A DNA stretch of 42,882 nucleotides from a virus. The stretch lies in IMG/VR virus record IMGVR_UViG_3300043602_000084, positions 1 through 42,882 of that record; one strand, written 5' to 3'. The translations under genes were made by a program, and so were the position numbers. The notes beneath the pieces are model-generated. The model did not search any database and was not told the DNA's origin. It was given only the letters and a program-made list of their open reading frames with translations. Positions 29,749 to 37,941 of the stretch are shown here, in pieces; the first letter of the stretch is position 1, and every line of letters begins with the position of its first letter.

Positions 29749-30276
29749 CTATGCGGTCGGGGTTTCGTCTCGGACTGTCCATTTGCCAAAGGCACCGTTG
29801 GCATCCTTCTGCACCTCACATTCGATCTCGATGGTGGAGAAGTCGTCCTCATCGGTGATGAAGCGGAACTCGCCGGACGGCACGAAGGAAACCGTCGCAT
29901 CGAAGTCGACCTGCTGGCCGATGTCATTGGTGCCGACCACCTTGATGTCGCCAACGAACTCGGTCTTGGTCAGGCCACTAAGCACGATATTGCCATCAGT
30001 ATCGGTGCTCTGCTCGGCCAGAGCAAAAAACGCAAGGTTCTCGCCGGTGATCTCGTCGAGGGTAAACGTGATGGTCGCCCCGACCTGGGTGATGGCGGTG
30101 AAGTCCTTGGTCTTTACACCCTCGCGCGAGGAGAAGTGCTCGAGCTTCTCGATCGTCGGCTCATAGGTGAACGATGGTGCATTGCCGAGATCAGTATAGG
30201 TGCTGGCGCCGGCTTCCTTGAACGACACGATACCTTTGCCGATATGATAGTTGTTGACGTTGGGTGACGTGGGCAT
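29749..30276 (-). CDS. major tail tube protein, 175 aa
   Basis: Builds the tail tube. Features: NNYHIGKGIVSFKEAGASTYTDLGNAPSFTYEPTIEKLEHFSSREGVKTKDFT, then VGATITFTLDEITGENLAFFALA and FVPSGEFRFITDEDDFSTIEIECEV, a beta-sandwich order typical of siphovirus tail tube proteins (an initial N-terminal arm, E-H-F-S-S-R motif, terminal acidic strand). Single gene between tail terminator and chaperone. Confidence 0.85.
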   Translation of the reverse strand: MPTSPNVNNYHIGKGIVSFKEAGASTYTDLGNAPSFTYEPTIEKLEHFSSREGVKTKDFTAITQVGATITFTLDEITGENLAFFALAEQSTDTDGNIVLSGLTKTEFVGDIKVVGTNDIGQQVDFDATVSFVPSGEFRFITDEDDFSTIEIECEVQKDANGAFGKWTVRDETPTA

Positions 30277-30295
30277 GGCAGAACCTTTCCCTTTC

Positions 30296-30757
30296 CTAGA
30301 GATCGTCGGGCTTGAGCGAATACTTGAACATGAACTGCGCGGTTAATGCCGCGTATCCGGTGCGCGTCCAGCCGACATCGGTCTGGCATCCGAGATAGCG
30401 AATCGCGCCGTTGCCGTGGCGCCCGGTTTTGACGATCTGTTCGTTGAGCTCGGTGTCGGTCAGCACCCGCTTGATCAGTTCGCGGCGAAACGTGGTGACA
30501 ATCGAACCGAGCACGATGTTGTCATCCTGCGCTTGCAGGACAATGCCGGGCGTCATCTGCACGTTGTAGGGCCGGTGCGGCTGCTTCATTGACACATCGC
30601 TGGCACCATCCGATTCCTCGTCGCCGTCGAGCACGATCACCGCCGGCAATTGCGTTTCCGGTATATCGACGTTGTTGCGATGCGCCGAGCGGATGTTCGG
30701 AAGCGTGCCGACCACCTCGAGCAGCCGCGCCAGGATGTCCTCGCGCACGTCAGCCAT
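30296..30757 (-). CDS. tail terminator / completion protein, 153 aa
   Basis: Small alpha/beta protein: DILARLLEVVGTLPNIRSAHRNN, LPAVIVLDGDEES, then PHRPYNVQMTPGIVLQAQ and a helix with RRELIKRVLTDTELNEQ. Layout and position (between head closure and tail tube) fit the family that caps the tail tube. The start overlaps the next upstream gene by 8 bases. Confidence 0.75.
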   Translation of the reverse strand: MADVREDILARLLEVVGTLPNIRSAHRNNVDIPETQLPAVIVLDGDEESDGASDVSMKQPHRPYNVQMTPGIVLQAQDDNIVLGSIVTTFRRELIKRVLTDTELNEQIVKTGRHGNGAIRYLGCQTDVGWTRTGYAALTAQFMFKYSLKPDDL

Positions 30758-31130
30758 TGGTCGACTCGATCGCCTTCAGCAGGAACCGCACCTCGCCGAG
30801 ATCCTCGCCGTTCGGACTGCCGCGCAATTCATGCGAGCGCACCACCCAGGTGCGGCCATTGAAGATCAGCGTCGCGCCCTGGTAATCGTCGCGCACGATC
30901 CCCTTTTTGGCGAGTTCGGGGACGCGGGCGAAGGCGCCCGGCGCGACGCTGCGCATCTCGATGGCGCCGGGTCCGCCGCTGCGTATGTTGAAGGTCGAAC
31001 TAACCTGCGTCGTCGCCCGCGTGTCATCGATCACGGTGATCGTGACCTCGGTCCCGGCGACGGTCAGCGTCGCCGGCACGCCCAGCACCGAATAGGCCGG
31101 GATAAAGCAATCGGTGTCCCAGTCGATCAT
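30750..31130 (-). CDS. head-tail joining protein, 126 aa
   Basis: I choose ATG 31130, which overlaps the methyltransferase stop as ATGA; 31136 is an alternative. The product opens MIDWDTDCFIPAYSVLGVPA and contains VTITVIDDTRATTQ and GATLIFNGRTWVVRSHELRG near its end, typical of small head closure proteins (gpII/gp10-like) that lie upstream of the tail terminator. A longer frame that extends to 31400 overlaps the methyltransferase gene and is not used. Confidence 0.7.
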   Translation of the reverse strand: MIDWDTDCFIPAYSVLGVPATLTVAGTEVTITVIDDTRATTQVSSTFNIRSGGPGAIEMRSVAPGAFARVPELAKKGIVRDDYQGATLIFNGRTWVVRSHELRGSPNGEDLGEVRFLLKAIESTNG

Positions 31131-31753
31131 CGCCATTCCCGCCGGAACGCGAAGGTGCCGATATCCTCGCGCCCGAGCTCGGTCTCGACATTGCTTTCCG
31201 ACACCAGCACAAAGCCGCACAGCTTCATTGCAGCCACCAGCCCGTCGCGGGTGAAATACCAGCAGTGCTCGTCCGGCTTGAAATGCTTCGAACCCAGCGC
31301 GTGCTCGGCGTCGCGGAAGATCGGCAACGACACGAACACCCAGTCCTTCACGTTGGCCAGCAGCGACTGAAAATCCGGGATATGCTCGAGCACATCCCAC
31401 AGGCTGACAGCATCGAACGAAACCAGATGCGGATCGACCAGCAGCATCCGCTGCTCGAGCCAGGCGATGCCGGCCGGGTTGACGTCATAGCCGTAGGTGG
31501 TGCGGTGGCGCGATCGCCGCGCTTCGATGAACGCACCCGAGCCGATACCGACATCGACCAGTGCTCCTCTGTAATGCTGCTCGACGAAGTTGCAGCGCGC
31601 CTGCATCAGCGCGCGTCCGAGCCCGGTGTTAGCGTTGCGATCGAAGTTGTCGAAGTAGTCCTGGTCATAGGGCGCGAACCCGGCCTCGACCGGATAATGG
31701 CCGATGCCGAGCTCGGGCCACCAGGTCAGGCGGCGGCGCGAGAACTGCGCCAC
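31127..31753 (-). CDS. class I SAM-dependent methyltransferase
   Basis: A Rossmann-type methyltransferase: ALVDVGIGSGAFIEAR is motif I (GxGxG variant), TYGYDVNPAGIAWL holds the acidic residue binding the SAM ribose, and VSFDAVSLWDVLEHIPDFQSLL is motif IV; VFVSLPIF and HCWYFTRDGLVAAMKLCGF follow. The family acts on small molecules, sugars or lipids. The frame is open from ATG 31819, but that start overlaps the glycosyltransferase by 94 bases; GTG 31753 (28-base overlap) is my choice. Together with the next two genes it forms a sugar-modification cassette inside the head module. Confidence 0.8.
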   Translation of the reverse strand: MAQFSRRRLTWWPELGIGHYPVEAGFAPYDQDYFDNFDRNANTGLGRALMQARCNFVEQHYRGALVDVGIGSGAFIEARRSRHRTTYGYDVNPAGIAWLEQRMLLVDPHLVSFDAVSLWDVLEHIPDFQSLLANVKDWVFVSLPIFRDAEHALGSKHFKPDEHCWYFTRDGLVAAMKLCGFVLVSESNVETELGREDIGTFAFRREWR

Positions 31754-32625
31754 CAGCGATGGAACTGCCCGACGGGGTCCACGATCCTCTTGTCGCAGTT
31801 GTGCAACATATTCGTGCATCGGCAAAATGCCTCCGGGATGGCGAACCCGATGCGGCTGAGATCGAGCCGCGGGTCGGTGATCTTGGCGGGCGCGTTGTGG
31901 CCGCCGTGGCCGCCCAGCACCACGAAGGTGTTGACCTTGAGCGCGAGCCCGGCCGGGACGATCCAGCCGACGCCGCCGATGACGATGTCGGCGTCGCGCA
32001 CTAGCGCGAGCAGCTCGCGCACCGCCAGCTCGCCGAACACGAAGTAGCGGTGCGCCGGCGGCAGTTCGCCCACCGCCCACTCCTCGCCCGGTGCGATATC
32101 GGCGACCGCGACCACGGTGTGGGTCGCCATCAGTTCACGGGCCAGGTCCGCGATATATTCCGGCCGCGGGTTGCGCGCCTCGTTGCGCCATTCCTGCCGC
32201 ACCGTCACCGGCCGGATCACCGCGATCGGCCGCTCCGACTTGACCGGCGACGGCCCCATCTCGGGCAGATCGAACAGCGCCGGATCGAAGGCTATTTTCA
32301 GCGCCGCCCACCGGCATTCGAGCGAGCGGATGATCGAGCGCGAGGCCAGATCGAAGTAACCCACCTTGATCTCGCGCATCGAGCCAAGGCTCGGTCGCAT
32401 CCAGCGCTCGGGCGGTTGCCGCGCCATGTTCTTCTGTTGCGTCCGCAGCCGCCGCCCGCCGCGGATGAACTTGATGCCGAGATCGGCGTAGAGTTCGGGC
32501 CACGGTGTCTCGAGGTGGATGTCGTATTCCGCCGCCGCCGCCCGCACGAACGGGCGCTGATAGCAGTTGTCCCCAAGACCCCACATGCCGCGGATGAGGA
32601 TCGGCTTAGGCCGCGCGCCGTTCAC
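31726..32625 (-). CDS. GT-B glycosyltransferase, heptosyltransferase-like
   Basis: A 299-residue GT-B enzyme. The N-terminal motif PILIRGMWGLGDNCYQRPFVRAAA is the GlGDn-type start of ADP-heptose-type transferases; the second half has AVADIAPGEEWAVGEL, FGELAVRELLALVRDADIVIGGVGWIVPAGLALKVNTFVVLGGHGGHNAP, a donor-binding loop. A C-terminal Cys/His patch (CRCTNMLHNCDK) recalls glycosyltransferases of surface or virion glycans. It overlaps its upstream neighbour by 20 bases and the methyltransferase by 28. Substrate unknown: host surface sugar or a phage protein. Confidence 0.78.
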   Translation of the reverse strand: MNGARPKPILIRGMWGLGDNCYQRPFVRAAAAEYDIHLETPWPELYADLGIKFIRGGRRLRTQQKNMARQPPERWMRPSLGSMREIKVGYFDLASRSIIRSLECRWAALKIAFDPALFDLPEMGPSPVKSERPIAVIRPVTVRQEWRNEARNPRPEYIADLARELMATHTVVAVADIAPGEEWAVGELPPAHRYFVFGELAVRELLALVRDADIVIGGVGWIVPAGLALKVNTFVVLGGHGGHNAPAKITDPRLDLSRIGFAIPEAFCRCTNMLHNCDKRIVDPVGQFHRWWRSSRAAA

Positions 32626-33253
32626 CCAGCATGTCCTGCAGGCTGATGACCGGAAGCAGATCGCCCCAGGCCGTTCCCGGCGAGGCGTTGTAAGCCGTGA
32701 TTTTGAGCGCCCGCAGCGATGGCACGATGGTCACCAGGTCGGCGTGCTGCTTGTCGTAACAGCCGGCCCGGTGCGGCCAGCGGTGCGGCGGGTGATGGTG
32801 GCTGCGGCCGTCGGCGGCCAGTTTGCCGTCGGCGCCGAGCCACACGATGGTGCCGCCGGGTCCGATCAGATGCGCCGCTAGGTTGGTCGCCGCCGTCAGC
32901 GAGGTGAATTTCTGCATCAGACTGTCATGCTGCCGCGCCAGTCCCGGCGGCTTGGCGGCACGACAGACTAGCACCTTCTTGTCTTCCGCGACCAGGCGCG
33001 AGACGGTGACGACGCGGCCGCGGAAGTTCGCAACCGCCGCCCGGTTGTCGGGCTCGTTCCACCAGCGCCAGTCGCCGAAATAGAGAAAGTCCGCCCATGG
33101 CAGCGCGTAGACGCTGGAATTGATCGCGATCACGCGGCGGCCGCGCAGCGCCTCGAGCTCGACATTGCGCACCGACGGCCCGCCGCCGACGATGAACACG
33201 GTCTCGCCGGCCCATTCGCGCGGCACCGACCAGAATGCAGGCTCACGCGACAT
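32606..33253 (-). CDS. MptE/DUF115-like protein, 215 aa
   Basis: Residues 15-75 contain GETVFIVGGGPSVRNVELEALRGRRVIAINSSVYALPWADFLYFGDWRWWNE, the signature GGGPS plus IAiN.s...P.aD...fgD of DUF115/MptE-like proteins found in phages and glycan loci. A central helical part and the end KITAYNASPGTAWGDLLPVISLQDML follow. In bacteria such domains occur in motility accessory factors and surface glycan assembly, so here a role with the neighbouring glycosyltransferase is likely. Confidence 0.75.
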   Translation of the reverse strand: MSREPAFWSVPREWAGETVFIVGGGPSVRNVELEALRGRRVIAINSSVYALPWADFLYFGDWRWWNEPDNRAAVANFRGRVVTVSRLVAEDKKVLVCRAAKPPGLARQHDSLMQKFTSLTAATNLAAHLIGPGGTIVWLGADGKLAADGRSHHHPPHRWPHRAGCYDKQHADLVTIVPSLRALKITAYNASPGTAWGDLLPVISLQDMLGERRAA

Positions 33254-33863
33254 AGAGGCGCCGATAGGGTTTGATCAGCTCCATCACCGGTGCCGACAGA
33301 TAGCCCGACGACGCCGTCGACAGCGACGAGGTGAAATAGCTGACGCGGGTGTCGCCGTGCTGCACCTCGCGGATGCTGGGATCGCGGGTGCCGATGGTGC
33401 GGCCCTCGCTGACCGCCTGGATCACCGCCTGCTGCAGCCGCGCTGGTGTCTGTTCCGGCAGGTCGTAGCCGCCGCTATAGAGCACGGCGACCACGGTCTC
33501 GGCCCAGCAGCCGCTCGTCCACAGCCGCCCGCTGTCGGGATCGAAGTCATAGTCGGCGGCGGTGGCGCCGGCGGCCGAGACCTCGGCGATCTCGACCACC
33601 GGATAAAGCGACAGCGTCAGCGCCTGCCGCGGCGGCATGTCCTCGTTGAAATCGAAGGTGAAGGTCTCCAGCGCCTCGGCCAGGCCGAGACGGCGGTTGC
33701 AATACTCCGCAATGAGCCGTGATTGCATGGTGATGGCGGCCTGCAGCGCCGCATCCTCGTCGGTGCCCTCGATGCCGAGCGCGAGCTTGAGGTCGGCAAG
33801 GCTAATCAGGTCAGGCCCGGCGCTGTCGGTCGCCTCGCTGAGAATTTCGAGAATGGAATGCAT
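33243..33863 (-). CDS. head-tail connector protein (gp6-like)
   Basis: A 206-residue connector. SLADLKLALGIEGTDEDAALQAAITMQSRLIAEYCNRRL is the characteristic helical start of gp6/DNA-packaging-type connectors (L...Lki....D..l...i..a...i...cgR), followed by a beta insertion (TLSLYPVVEIAEVSAAG, TVVAVLYSGGYDLPEQ) and a helical tail. It builds the ring between portal and head closure. In normal HK97-type order, head closure follows directly; here three sugar-related genes intervene. Confidence 0.8.
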   Translation of the reverse strand: MHSILEILSEATDSAGPDLISLADLKLALGIEGTDEDAALQAAITMQSRLIAEYCNRRLGLAEALETFTFDFNEDMPPRQALTLSLYPVVEIAEVSAAGATAADYDFDPDSGRLWTSGCWAETVVAVLYSGGYDLPEQTPARLQQAVIQAVSEGRTIGTRDPSIREVQHGDTRVSYFTSSLSTASSGYLSAPVMELIKPYRRLYVA

Positions 33864-34495
33864 TACTTCAACCTGAGCGGCTCGAGCGCGCGTTTCTCGT
33901 CTTGCCGCGCGTCGCGACCGTCGCTGCCGCGCTTGACGGCGAGGCGCCAGTCATCCGACTTGCCGGGCTTGGCCGCGGTCTCGGCCTGGGCGATGAAGAA
34001 CGAGCCGCCCAGCGTGACGCCGTCGCCGGCGACATAAGTGGTGCCCTCCTTCCACACCCCGGCATCGAGCACGATGGCGGTCTTGATCTCGTGAACGCTG
34101 TCGCCGATGACCCAGCGCAGGGTACGGCCGCCGTCCGAGGTGGTGACTGACGCGGTCTTGAACGCGCGCGCGACCTGCTCGACGGCATAGTCCTGTAGAT
34201 AGGTGAGGTCCGCGGCGTTGCGGCCGGGCTCGCCCTTCTGGCCAGGCTCGCCGTGCTTGCCCTCGGCGCCGGCCGGGCCGATGTCGCCTTGTTTCCCCGG
34301 CTCGCCACGGTCGCCTTTTTCGCCGGGCTCGCCCTTGGCTCCGTGCTTGCCTTCCGGCCCGGTCTCACCCGGCGGTCCCGGCAGGCGCGCGAGCGAACGC
34401 ACCTCGGCCAAGGCGCGATGGCTCATGGCAAGGTTAACACCCATTGCCTCAAACAGCGTGTACTGCGGAGCGGGCATCATCGGTTTCTCGCTCAT
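33863..34495 (-). CDS. collagen-like protein with carbohydrate-module-like C-terminus, 210 aa
   Basis: About 18 continuous Gly-X-Y triplets (from residue 39, starting [12 protein letters not shown]) form a collagen triple helix with many Lys/Glu/Asp and Pro. The region [24 protein letters not shown] followed by [18 protein letters not shown] is a small CBM5/12-like module (W.....Y..Gd.V...g..y.A......g..P.....W). N-terminal 38 residues probably attach it to the capsid. Location between portal and connector suggests a head fibre or decoration. Confidence 0.8.
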   Translation of the reverse strand: MSEKPMMPAPQYTLFEAMGVNLAMSHRALAEVRSLARLPGPPGETGPEGKHGAKGEPGEKGDRGEPGKQGDIGPAGAEGKHGEPGQKGEPGRNAADLTYLQDYAVEQVARAFKTASVTTSDGGRTLRWVIGDSVHEIKTAIVLDAGVWKEGTTYVAGDGVTLGGSFFIAQAETAAKPGKSDDWRLAVKRGSDGRDARQDEKRALEPLRLK

Positions 34496-34503
34496 TCCGC
34501 CCC

Positions 34504-34758
34504 CTAACTAAATATCTCGTCCGCGCGCGCCTGCGTCAGGATGCCGTCGGTCACCAGATCGGCTTTGAGCGTTGTGACCTTCTGGCTGGTGAGCCGCATC
34601 ACATCGGTTGCCATCACGATGTCAAAATTCTTGGCATTGCCGATCTTGTTGGCGGCAATATCCGCGGCGCGCTTTTTTTCCAGCGCCAGATATTCCTGAT
34701 TGGTCCAACGCTTGATGAATTCTTCGGTGGCCAGTATTTCCCTAGGATCGTCGGCCAT
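34504..34758 (-). CDS. hypothetical protein, 84 aa
   Basis: No recognised family. Helical, charged protein ([51 protein letters not shown]). It lies between two collagen-like genes with one-base overlap on its upstream side and may serve as an assembly or attachment factor for them. No signal or membrane segments. Confidence 0.65.
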   Translation of the reverse strand: MADDPREILATEEFIKRWTNQEYLALEKKRAADIAANKIGNAKNFDIVMATDVMRLTSQKVTTLKADLVTDGILTQARADEIFS

Positions 34759-36020
34759 TACACGCTCTCATAGACTGCGGTTCCGATGACGCGATAACCG
34801 CTGACGACCAGCGAATTTGCGTCGTATCTCGCCAGTTGCATCATGGTGGCTCCCACAGACATCACACCGGCGATCGCGGCGGACGTGACAGCGATCTCGC
34901 GGCCGAATACCGCCCCGCCACCATTGGCGGCGCCATTCACCGGCAGGGTGATCTGCAAAAACCCACCATTGCCGGTTCCCTGGTCGACGATGCTCACATC
35001 GAAATAAGCCGTGACGGTCTTGCCGTGCTTGGTGTATCTGGCGACGTTAACACTGGAACTGGCAATGGTGCCGGCGCTGGATGAGATGGTTGGTGTCCAC
35101 GCCGTCCATGCGCCGGCCGGGAAATCCGTGCTCGCTGCGGCCCCGATATCACTGAGCACTGTCGCGGGGGCGACGCCCTGGATGGTGGTCGCGGTCACCC
35201 ATTTGCCGTATTGCCCGGCCGTGGGCGTGCCGCTGTTGCTGACATTGCCGCCGCCGCCCGTGGCCGCCAGCGTGCCGCCGCTGAACGTCAGGTTGGCGCC
35301 GATCGTGACCGCGGCCCAGGTGTTGGCCGCCGACCGGTAGTAGATAACGTTGGTGCCGGTCAGCGCCGCAAGCGCGGTCAGGTCGGGGTCGAGCGGTTGA
35401 TAGGCTGCGGCCCCTGCGACCGATGTCAAATAACCTTGCGCCTGAACATAGGCCGTGGTTGCGATCGAGGTGTCGTTGTCGGCGGTCGCCGGTGTTGGTG
35501 CTTTGGGATCACCAGTAAAAGTCGGCGAGGCGAGCGGCGCATAGGCCGAGAGATCAATCGAGATGTTCTGCGTGCCGCTGTTGTAGCTGAGCGGCGCGGT
35601 CGCCGAGACGACACCGGGCGGTCCTTGCGGTCCCTGTATTCCGGCTGTTCCGGGCGGTCCTTGTGAACCGGTCGCGCCGGGCGGCCCTTGTGCGCCGGTG
35701 TCACCTTGCGGCCCTTGCGGGCCGACGTCGCCTTGATCGCCCTTCGGCCCCGGTGATCCGGTCGCACCTGCTGGACCGGGATCACCTTGCGGGCCCGGCG
35801 GCCCCTCTGGTCCGGGCGGACCAGGCGGGCCTTGCTCACCGTCACCAGTATCACTTCCGCCGCCGCCGCCGCCGGTTGGAATCCGAATGCGGTCGATGCG
35901 ATCGTTTAGCTCGTCGACGTCCTCGTACAGTTCGGTGAAGTTGTCATTGCACTTGTCGAACGAGATACGGATTGCATCGTCGTTCGGCAGCTCGTCGATG
36001 TTGATAATCTGCTGCGCCAT
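34758..36020 (-). CDS. collagen-like fibre protein, 420 aa
   Basis: The N-terminal 48 residues ([37 protein letters not shown]) form an attachment segment with a coiled coil, followed by a poly-Gly hinge and about 25 uninterrupted Gly-X-Y triplets (residues 62-137; GPP is frequent). A beta-rich region ([27 protein letters not shown]) typical of trimeric phage fibres and a C-terminal domain end at [14 protein letters not shown]. Gene position in the head module, next to portal, favours a capsid fibre rather than a tail fibre. Confidence 0.85.
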   Translation of the reverse strand: MAQQIINIDELPNDDAIRISFDKCNDNFTELYEDVDELNDRIDRIRIPTGGGGGGSDTGDGEQGPPGPPGPEGPPGPQGDPGPAGATGSPGPKGDQGDVGPQGPQGDTGAQGPPGATGSQGPPGTAGIQGPQGPPGVVSATAPLSYNSGTQNISIDLSAYAPLASPTFTGDPKAPTPATADNDTSIATTAYVQAQGYLTSVAGAAAYQPLDPDLTALAALTGTNVIYYRSAANTWAAVTIGANLTFSGGTLAATGGGGNVSNSGTPTAGQYGKWVTATTIQGVAPATVLSDIGAAASTDFPAGAWTAWTPTISSSAGTIASSSVNVARYTKHGKTVTAYFDVSIVDQGTGNGGFLQITLPVNGAANGGGAVFGREIAVTSAAIAGVMSVGATMMQLARYDANSLVVSGYRVIGTAVYESV

Positions 36021-36197
36021 TTACTGCTCGAGCGGCGGCGACTCGTGCAGCAGGCGGACCGCGCTGGCGACTTGTCCGGCGAGCTCGGGCGGCAGCGCGA
36101 TCTTGGTGATGGCTTCGGCGACGTAGTCGCGCACGAACGGCACCATGCCCTTCGCCAATTCGGTGACTAGTTCGGTGGTGTCGTTGGCATCCATCAT
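36021..36197 (-). CDS. hypothetical protein, 58 aa
   Basis: A short gene between portal and the collagen-like fibre. The start overlaps the portal stop as ATGA and the stop abuts the next ATG. The product, [20 protein letters not shown] through [10 protein letters not shown], is mostly helical ([30 protein letters not shown]). No recognised family. Coupling makes it convincing. Confidence 0.65.
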   Translation of the reverse strand: MMDANDTTELVTELAKGMVPFVRDYVAEAITKIALPPELAGQVASAVRLLHESPPLEQ

Positions 36198-37579
36198 GCG
36201 GCCTCGCGATGTATGGCCTGCAATGCCCGCGTGAATTGCTGCGCGATGTCCTTGGCGGGCTTCGGCGCCGGCTCGGGCGGCTGGTCCTGTGCAGCTGGCT
36301 GCGCTGGTGCGGGCGGCGTGGCCGGCTTGAACGGATCGGCCTGCGCGTCGCGTTTGGCGAGCGCCTCAAGTGAGTAATTTTGTTGCTGGAGGAAGGGTTG
36401 GTCGCCGCCCTTGACCGGCTTGAGGTCAAACTTCGCGCGGCCCTCGTTGGGTGCCATCGTGCCGGCGCCCTGCAGAATCTGCACCGTGGTCGCCAGCGTG
36501 ACGCTGTCCATGCGCAAGAGGTTGTCGGTATCGAACTCGGTGCCGAGTCCTTCGCCCCAGCCGATGCCGAGCGCCTGGTCGAGCAGCTCCTCGATTTCCT
36601 CGATGTGCGACTGCAGCGCTTGAGAGTAATACTCGACGTTCAGGGCCTGCACATTGTTGTAAGTCGGCAGCACGCCGACGCCGACTTTGTAGGGCGGCAC
36701 ATGATAGACGCTGCAGACCACCTCGGCCGACCATTTCAACTGCTCGATCATCTGCGCTTCGACGTTGGTTATCGAGACCTTCTCGTACTTGGCACCAGCA
36801 CTCAGGACTGCTACACGGCCGAGATTAGGCCCCGAAAACCGCTGCTCGAATTGTTCCTTGACTCGCTGTTCCTCCACGACATCGATCGAGCCGGGATAAA
36901 TGACCATGCCGCCAGGCTGTGAAGCATTCTTGAACAGCAGCGCCGAGGTCTTTTGCGCATTGATGCCGAGCATCGAGGCCAGGCCAGAGGCGAACACCGG
37001 CGGCGTGCCGACCAGCGGGTGAAACAAACAGTTAAAACGATCGTGGATGATCTCGCGCGCCGGCACGATGATGTCGTCGATGTCGGCCAGGTTGTCGCTG
37101 CTCAAGCGGTAGAACACGCTACCGTCGTCGGCGACCAGCGGCTGCACCCGCATCGGATCGAGCACATGCAGCGCGGTCACCACCTGGCGGTTATCGCGCA
37201 CCTTGAGCACATAGGTATTGCCGCGCGAGAGCTTCGACAGCACCCAACTTTCCCAGAATTGATTCCGGGTTTGATAATCATTGGGCCGCCGCAGCACCGG
37301 ACTGAAAGCCGGGTTTGTGGTCTCCGACCAGATGTCGTTCTTGTCCTTCTCGGCGAGCTTCACCCGCAGCTTGCCGATATCGCGGGCGATCAGCGTCTTG
37401 CAGGCGAAGTCGGCGTGAAACGATGCGGCGGTGTCGACATTGATCTCGAGGTTGCGCTGCCACGCGCCGGTGAATGGCTCGCGAATGATCGGGTACCAGC
37501 CGCCGCGGCCTTCCGGCACCGAGTTGAGCGCCTTGCGCTGCTCGCCAGTAAACGGAATCGGCAGGCCGAAGATCCGCAT
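36194..37579 (-). CDS. HK97-type phage portal protein
   Basis: A 461-residue portal. The family blocks are visible: NVDTAASFHADFACKTLIARDIGKLRVKL, RRPNDYQTRNQFWESWVLSKLSRGNTYVLKVRDNRQVVTALHVLDPMRVQP, HDRFNCLFHPLVGTPPV, SVYHVPPYKVGV, NNVQALNVEYYSQALQSHIEEIEELLDQAL. The C-terminal 60 residues are a Pro/Ala-rich tail (PATPPAPAQPAAQDQPPEP) that probably protrudes into or outside the head. It forms the dodecameric DNA entry ring. One-base overlap with the upstream 99-aa gene. Confidence 0.92.
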   Translation of the reverse strand: MRIFGLPIPFTGEQRKALNSVPEGRGGWYPIIREPFTGAWQRNLEINVDTAASFHADFACKTLIARDIGKLRVKLAEKDKNDIWSETTNPAFSPVLRRPNDYQTRNQFWESWVLSKLSRGNTYVLKVRDNRQVVTALHVLDPMRVQPLVADDGSVFYRLSSDNLADIDDIIVPAREIIHDRFNCLFHPLVGTPPVFASGLASMLGINAQKTSALLFKNASQPGGMVIYPGSIDVVEEQRVKEQFEQRFSGPNLGRVAVLSAGAKYEKVSITNVEAQMIEQLKWSAEVVCSVYHVPPYKVGVGVLPTYNNVQALNVEYYSQALQSHIEEIEELLDQALGIGWGEGLGTEFDTDNLLRMDSVTLATTVQILQGAGTMAPNEGRAKFDLKPVKGGDQPFLQQQNYSLEALAKRDAQADPFKPATPPAPAQPAAQDQPPEPAPKPAKDIAQQFTRALQAIHREAA

Positions 37580-37878
37580 CAGGCCCTCGCCCGCCCGATT
37601 TCATATTGCAGCCGCGCCATGCCCCAGCGCCGATCGACGTCGATGCCGAGCTGCGTGGCTTCCATGCGCAGGCGGTCGATGTCGTTGGCCGACTCGACTG
37701 CTGCAGGCTCGGGCGCTGCGACCGCCTTGGCCGGCGCCGCCTTATCGGCAAAGCGCGCTTTCTTGCCTGCGACCAATGCGATCGCGTGCCGCGGCGGCAC
37801 TTCGTATTCCTCGCCGGCGGTCAGGTGACGGGTGCCATACTTGTGCGACTTGATTGCCGTCAAGGTGCGCATTTTCAT
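37579..37878 (-). CDS. hypothetical protein between capsid and portal, 99 aa
   Basis: No named family. The N-terminus is a small beta domain (LTAIKSHKYGTRHLTAGEEYEVPPRHAIALVAGKKARFAD), as in phage head proteins of the gpFI/neck accessory class; an Ala/Pro linker and a C-terminal helix (DIDRLRMEATQLGIDVDRRWG) follow. The location right after the capsid gene suggests a head accessory role. Confidence 0.65.
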   Translation of the reverse strand: MKMRTLTAIKSHKYGTRHLTAGEEYEVPPRHAIALVAGKKARFADKAAPAKAVAAPEPAAVESANDIDRLRMEATQLGIDVDRRWGMARLQYEIGRARA

Positions 37879-37941
37879 TGGCTGTCTCTTCCGAAAAGTG
37901 GGGCGAGCGGGAGGCCACCCGCCCCGAGGTGGCGAGAAGGC

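Noticed and set aside
30750-31400. Longer version of the head-tail joining gene
   Set aside because: The upstream extension overlaps the methyltransferase gene in another frame and is Arg/Gly-rich; ATG 31130 with an ATGA overlap is the natural start.
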